From: an uncultured Acidobacteriia bacterium
GTDB lineage: Bacteria; Acidobacteriota; Terriglobia; Bryobacterales; Bryobacteraceae
NCBI GenBank assembly: GCA_903925015.1
Contig: CAIYDY010000359.1
Location: 1-60,971 of the forward strand
Length of the DNA stretch: 60,971 nucleotides
Direction: 5' to 3'
Position 1 is the first letter of the stretch, and the number at the start of each line of letters is the position of its first letter. Shown piece after piece: positions 57,588 to 60,971 of this stretch. The notes beneath the pieces were generated by a model. The model was given only the letters and a program-made list of their open reading frames with translations, made no database searches and was not told the DNA's origin. The position numbers and the translations under genes are program-made.

Positions 57588-59105
57588 TTACGGTTTCCCA
57601 ACGGGCTTCGTCAGATCGGATGGAAATGGGGCGGGTGCCGGACTGTTCGGGTTGCGCCGGTTGCTCTGGCCGCCCGAATCCCGGAACAGCGGGATGCTCA
57701 TGGCACCCGTGTCCTGCATCACGTCGAACAACTGCTTGTTCATCCTCTGCACCACGTCTTTGTACTTTTCGTTCGAGATCAGATTGTTGGTCTCGTGCGG
57801 GTCCTCGTCCAAGTCATAGAGTTCGTCGATGTCCCAGATCCCGTAGTAGTGGATGTACTTGAATTTCGCCCCGCGCAACGCGTGCATGGTCGGCGTCATG
57901 GGAAAATTCCGCTCCCAATAATATTCGTAGAGCAGCCCGTCGCGCCATTCCAGCTTCTTGCCTTGCAGCAGCGGCAAAAAGCTCAGCCCCGGAATGCCCT
58001 TCGGCGATTCCACACCCGCCGTCTGCAGGAACGTCGGCATGATGTCAATGTTCGCCACCACTTCCTTCACCACCGTGCCGCCGGGAAACAGCTCCGGGCA
58101 CCGCGCCAGCATCGGCACCCGCATCGACTCCTCATATGCCGTCCGCTTGTCGATCAGCCCGTGCTCACCGAACGCGAAACCGTTGTCGCCCATGTAGACG
58201 ATCAGCGTCGAATCCAACTCGCCCCGCTGCTTCAGCGTCTCCAAAAGGCGCCCGATGGACTCGTCCACCGCCAGCAGCGTCTCCGCATAGGTCTTGAAGA
58301 TTTCCCCGATCGGTTTTCCCTCGTAGTACGAGAAATCCACGCCATGGAAACTGTTGCGCTGGTTCTGGACCCACATCGGCCTGTTCCGGGCCATGTCGCC
58401 CGTTGCATCCATCGTGGCCGGAGGCGTGAAGACAGCGTCCTTGTACTTGCCCTTGTGCCGATCCGCCGGTATGAACGCCGAATGCACCGCCTTGTGCGAC
58501 AGGTACAGGAACCAAGGCTCGGTCTTCGAGCGCGCATTCAGCCATTCCACCGCGTAATCCGTCAGCTCGTCGGTGATGTAGCCCTTCTGCGGCACCTTCT
58601 TGCCGTCGACGTTCAAACCGGCTGGCGCAGGCAGATAGTTCCCCTGCCCCCGAAAACTCACCCACTTGTCGAAACCGGCCTGGGGCTCGTCCCCGCCATT
58701 CCCCATGTGCCACTTGCCAAAGAACCCGGTCTTGTAGCCCGCTTTTTGCAGGTACTGCGGGAAAAACTCCATCCCCGGCTGCATCGGCGTATTGTTGTCG
58801 ACGATCTTGTGCTGGTGGGCATACTTTCCCGTCAGGATCGACGCCCGACTCGGGGAACACAGCGCCGTCGTCACGAAGGCGTTCTTCAGATGTGCCCCTT
58901 CATGCGCCAGCCGGTCCATATTCGGCGTCTCCAGAAATTTCTGGACCTGCATGAAGCCGAGTGCGTCGAACCGGTGGTCGTCGGAAAGAATAAAAAGAAT
59001 ATTCCGTCGCTTCGCCGACTGCTGCGCCCGCGCAAGCCCCGCGCTTCCGACTCCGGCCAGGAGCGCACCCCCCAGCAACGTCCGACGATCCATTTGTTGA
59101 CTCAT
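57588..59105 (-). CDS. Tat-exported Cys-type sulfatase 2
   Basis: A 505-residue arylsulfatase-type enzyme with a twin-arginine signal (MDRRTLLGGALLAGVGSAGL). The CSPSR motif (Cys83, in TALCSPSRASILTGKYAHQH) is the canonical formylglycine site. Other sulfatase motifs are ILFILSDDHRFDALG, GYKTGFFGKWHMGNGGDEPQ and VYMGDNGFAFGEHGLIDKRT. The gene pair probably acts on sulfated polysaccharides. The C-terminal tail is Pro/Asn-rich. Confidence 0.94.
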   Translation of the reverse strand: MSQQMDRRTLLGGALLAGVGSAGLARAQQSAKRRNILFILSDDHRFDALGFMQVQKFLETPNMDRLAHEGAHLKNAFVTTALCSPSRASILTGKYAHQHKIVDNNTPMQPGMEFFPQYLQKAGYKTGFFGKWHMGNGGDEPQAGFDKWVSFRGQGNYLPAPAGLNVDGKKVPQKGYITDELTDYAVEWLNARSKTEPWFLYLSHKAVHSAFIPADRHKGKYKDAVFTPPATMDATGDMARNRPMWVQNQRNSFHGVDFSYYEGKPIGEIFKTYAETLLAVDESIGRLLETLKQRGELDSTLIVYMGDNGFAFGEHGLIDKRTAYEESMRVPMLARCPELFPGGTVVKEVVANIDIMPTFLQTAGVESPKGIPGLSFLPLLQGKKLEWRDGLLYEYYWERNFPMTPTMHALRGAKFKYIHYYGIWDIDELYDLDEDPHETNNLISNEKYKDVVQRMNKQLFDVMQDTGAMSIPLFRDSGGQSNRRNPNSPAPAPFPSDLTKPVGKP

Positions 59106-59150
59106 GTGCTATTCCATCTCTCCCACCATTACCAAACCATTCAGCTGCCT

Positions 59151-59217
59151 TGTGGGGCAGCCATTCTTGGCTGCAGCCGCCTTTCAGGCGGCCATAACCG
59201 CATGCCCGGCGCGCCAG
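59151..59217 (-). repeat. 67-bp REP-like element, copy 2
   Basis: Reverse complement of the element at 28891-28957 with 9 mismatches and no gap. The hairpin here is GCCGCCT-GAA-AGGCGGC. It occupies the 194-bp gap between the sulfatase and modB, where no other gene is seen. Confidence 0.88.
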
Positions 59218-59299
59218 CGCCCCGCAGCCGCCTCCGTCCAATCTATCAACTCCCCCCCCACCCTCGCCCACCCTCTGCCAAAATAAAAATCCACCCTCG

Positions 59300-59986
59300 A
59301 TGGCCACGCCTCCCCCAATCGACTGGTTCCCGCTCCGCCTCAGCCTGCAGGTCGCTTCCGCCGCCACCCTGCTCTCATTGGTCGCCGGACTCGGATTGGC
59401 TTGGCTTATCGCCAACCGAAACTTCCGCGGCAAGGAGCTCCTGGACGCCCTCACCACCCTGCCCCTCGCCCTCCCGCCCACCGTCCTCGGCTACTTTCTG
59501 CTCGTCACCCTCGGCCGCAACAGCTGGCTCGGTCGCGCCTGCGAAGCCCTCACCGGCGCACCCCTCGTCTTCACATGGAAGGCCGCCGTCATCGCCTCCA
59601 CCCTCCACGCCGTCCCCCTGCTCTTCAAATCCTCCCGCTCCGCACTCGAATCCGTCGATCTAGCCTGTGAGCGCGCCGCCCGCAGCCTCGGAGGTTCCGA
59701 ATGGCGCGTATTCTGGCACGTCAGCCTCCCCATGGCCCGCCGCCAAATCCTCGCCGCCACCGCCCTCGCCTTCGCCCGCTCCCTGGGCGACTTCGGAGCT
59801 ACCCTGATGATCGCCGGCGACATCCCCGGGCGCACCCAAACCGCCGCCATCGCAATCTTCGACGCCGTCGAATCCGGCAACACCCTCGCCGCCCGCTCCA
59901 TGGTCCTGGTGATCTCCGCAACCACCGCCCTGATTGTTTTTGCCGCCAACCGGCTCGAACGCCGACGGGGAACGGCACGCAGATGA
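59300..59986 (+). CDS. modB: Molybdate ABC transporter permease
   Basis: A 228-residue inner-membrane permease with about five membrane helices. Recognised by TTLPLALPPTVLGYFLLVTL, and the ABC-permease EAA-like loop ACERAARSLGGSEWRVFWHV, followed by FARSLGDFGATLMIAGDIPG, a ModB signature. It imports molybdate with ModC and a binding protein; modA is not upstream and may lie beyond the window. It overlaps modC by 4 nt (ATGA). Confidence 0.93.
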   Translation: MATPPPIDWFPLRLSLQVASAATLLSLVAGLGLAWLIANRNFRGKELLDALTTLPLALPPTVLGYFLLVTLGRNSWLGRACEALTGAPLVFTWKAAVIASTLHAVPLLFKSSRSALESVDLACERAARSLGGSEWRVFWHVSLPMARRQILAATALAFARSLGDFGATLMIAGDIPGRTQTAAIAIFDAVESGNTLAARSMVLVISATTALIVFAANRLERRRGTARR

Positions 59987-60971
59987 TCCAACTCCGAATC
60001 GCGAAGCGCTTCCCCAAAGGCATCGACTCAACCGGTTTCCAGCTCGAAGTCGAATTCGACGCCGACGCCGGTCTCACCGTCCTCTACGGCTCCAGCGGCT
60101 CCGGAAAAACCCTCACCCTCGACGCCATCGCCGGCTTCGCCACCCCGGACTCCGGCCGCATCCTCCTCAACAACCGAATCCTCTTCGACGCCGAGGCCCG
60201 CGTCCACGTCCCCCCACGCGACCGCAACTGCGGCTACGTCTTCCAAAACCACGCCCTGTTCGCCCACATGACCATCCGCGAAAACATGGTCTTCGCGGCC
60301 CATCGGCTCCCCCGATTGGAGCGCCACCGCCGCATCGCCGACCTCCTCGAACGGTTCCACCTCTCCGACCTCGCAGGCCGCCTTCCCTCCGAAATCTCCG
60401 GCGGACAGAAGCAGCGCGCCTCCATCGCCCGCGCCCTCATCGCCGAACCCCAAATTCTCCTCTTCGATGAACCCGCCCGCGGCCTCGACAACGAGCTCCG
60501 CGCCGACTTCCACGCGCTCCTCGGCGAAATGAAGCGGTCCCTCCAGATCCCCATGCTGCTCGTTACCCACGATTTCGATGAGTGCCTAGCCTTGGGCGAC
60601 CGCGTCCTGATCTACGACGCCGGCAAAATCGTCCACCGCGGAACCCCCTTGGATCTGCTCCGAAACCCCGGCTCCACCACCGTGGCCAAGCTCCTCGGCG
60701 GCTTCAACCTGCACGAGGCCGAAGTGCTGGCCCTCGACCCCGGCCGCCAGACCAGCCGCCTCCGCATCTTCGGCCAGGAATTCCAAGGCCCGAACCTCCG
60801 CGGCTGTTTCAAGGGCGACCGCCTCACCGTCTGCACCCGCTCCGAGGAACTCCTCCTGGTCGACCGCCCCGGTGACAACCGCATCCGCGTAGCACCCGTC
60901 TCCGCCCTCGAGCGCCCCCAATTCGTCCGCGTCGATTTCGGGAACCACCTGGTAGCCGACATCCCCCGCCG
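59983..60971 (+). CDS. modC: Molybdate ABC transporter ATP-binding protein, 3' end cut off
   Basis: At least 329 residues, running off the window end. Walker A is YGSSGSGKTLTLDAIAGF, Q-loop CGYVFQNHALFAHMTIREN, signature ISGGQKQRASIARALI and Walker B LLFDEPARGLD, then the switch VTHDFDECLALGD. After about residue 235 a C-terminal region begins that may be the Mop-like regulatory domain. Start ATG 59983 overlaps the modB stop. Energises molybdate uptake. Confidence 0.94.
   Translation, partial: MIQLRIAKRFPKGIDSTGFQLEVEFDADAGLTVLYGSSGSGKTLTLDAIAGFATPDSGRILLNNRILFDAEARVHVPPRDRNCGYVFQNHALFAHMTIRENMVFAAHRLPRLERHRRIADLLERFHLSDLAGRLPSEISGGQKQRASIARALIAEPQILLFDEPARGLDNELRADFHALLGEMKRSLQIPMLLVTHDFDECLALGDRVLIYDAGKIVHRGTPLDLLRNPGSTTVAKLLGGFNLHEAEVLALDPGRQTSRLRIFGQEFQGPNLRGCFKGDRLTVCTRSEELLLVDRPGDNRIRVAPVSALERPQFVRVDFGNHLVADIPR

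Noticed and set aside
57537-59663. A 708-residue plus-strand open frame antisense to the two sulfatases (and a 569-residue one at 56153-57862)
   Set aside because: The minus-strand frames encode complete sulfatases with signal peptides and active-site motifs. The antisense frames are Arg/Pro/His-rich, lack any motif, and arise from high GC third positions.
1-60971. tRNA, rRNA, insertion-sequence transposases, integrases or att sites
   Set aside because: None was recognised on either strand by reading. The DGR island has no visible integrase or flanking tRNA, so recent mobile insertion is not supported here.

Overview
The window looks like chromosomal DNA from an Acidobacteriota member of the Bryobacterales (Solibacter-like). 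The evidence is a TIGR03435 protein (a family expanded in Solibacter), tandem Tat-exported sulfatases, a DUF6807 protein, Gfo/Idh/MocA and TIM-barrel sugar genes, a PEGA-tailed Ser/Thr kinase, a PEP-CTERM protein, hydroxysqualene dehydroxylase (hpnE), and a GC-rich, densely packed layout. The assignment is inferred from gene content; no rRNA or tRNA gene was seen.

Layout. 0-8 kb is housekeeping: a truncated FAD-linked oxidase, a LacD-type aldolase, ribF, a PhnP-like hydrolase, DUF1844, mazG, a GNAT-type protein, an M24 peptidase and a quinone oxidoreductase. 8.5-9.4 kb holds a nucleotidyltransferase/small-protein pair resembling a toxin-antitoxin module. 9.4-15.6 kb holds a TPR protein, sugar-catabolism-type genes, a 645-bp non-coding block with a 118-bp direct repeat, and an FAD/NAD(P) oxidoreductase that seems to start at CTG. 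15.6-17.8 kb holds two adjacent uncharacterised genes that look like diverged duplicates.

17.9-25.7 kb is the highlight: a diversity-generating retroelement (DGR). On the minus strand the order is target protein 2, avd, reverse transcriptase, template repeat (TR), target protein 1. Both targets have the architecture trypsin-like protease - NACHT NTPase - FGE/C-type-lectin-like domain, and the variable repeat (VR) is the last ~40 residues of each. TR (21013-21127) differs from VR1 (17909-18023) at 16 positions and from VR2 (22739-22852) at 18 positions; all 34 differences fall on template adenines, the DGR signature. Folded repeat elements lie just 3' of both VRs and also 3' of TR. The reverse transcriptase is interrupted by one in-frame TAG, so the element may be recently inactivated. 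The reading offered here is an NLR-like conflict or defence sensor: the diversified lectin-like domain recognises a target, NACHT switches, and the protease executes.

25.8-38.8 kb holds DUF2200, a PIN-domain pair, an FHA-GAF-SpoIIE phosphatase, a membrane-fusion protein, an esterase, an ECF sigma/putative anti-sigma/DUF4252 cassette, the TIGR03435 protein, a PEP-CTERM protein, a nucleotidyltransferase and pgk. 38.9-49.3 kb holds the PEGA kinase, hpnE and a compact NRPS locus: a methyltransferase, an A domain carrying an internal methyltransferase plus PCP, and a TubC-docked condensation protein with a degenerate active site. 49.4-55.5 kb holds a PAS-GGDEF protein, a VOC protein, thiE and two APC permeases in one overlapping run. 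55.6-61 kb holds a RelE-type toxin-antitoxin pair, two sulfatases, and modB with the start of modC.

Intergenic DNA carries several hairpin repeat families that end in a GCCCCACA motif. Two 67-bp copies of one family, 30 kb apart, show a compensatory base-pair change in the stem.
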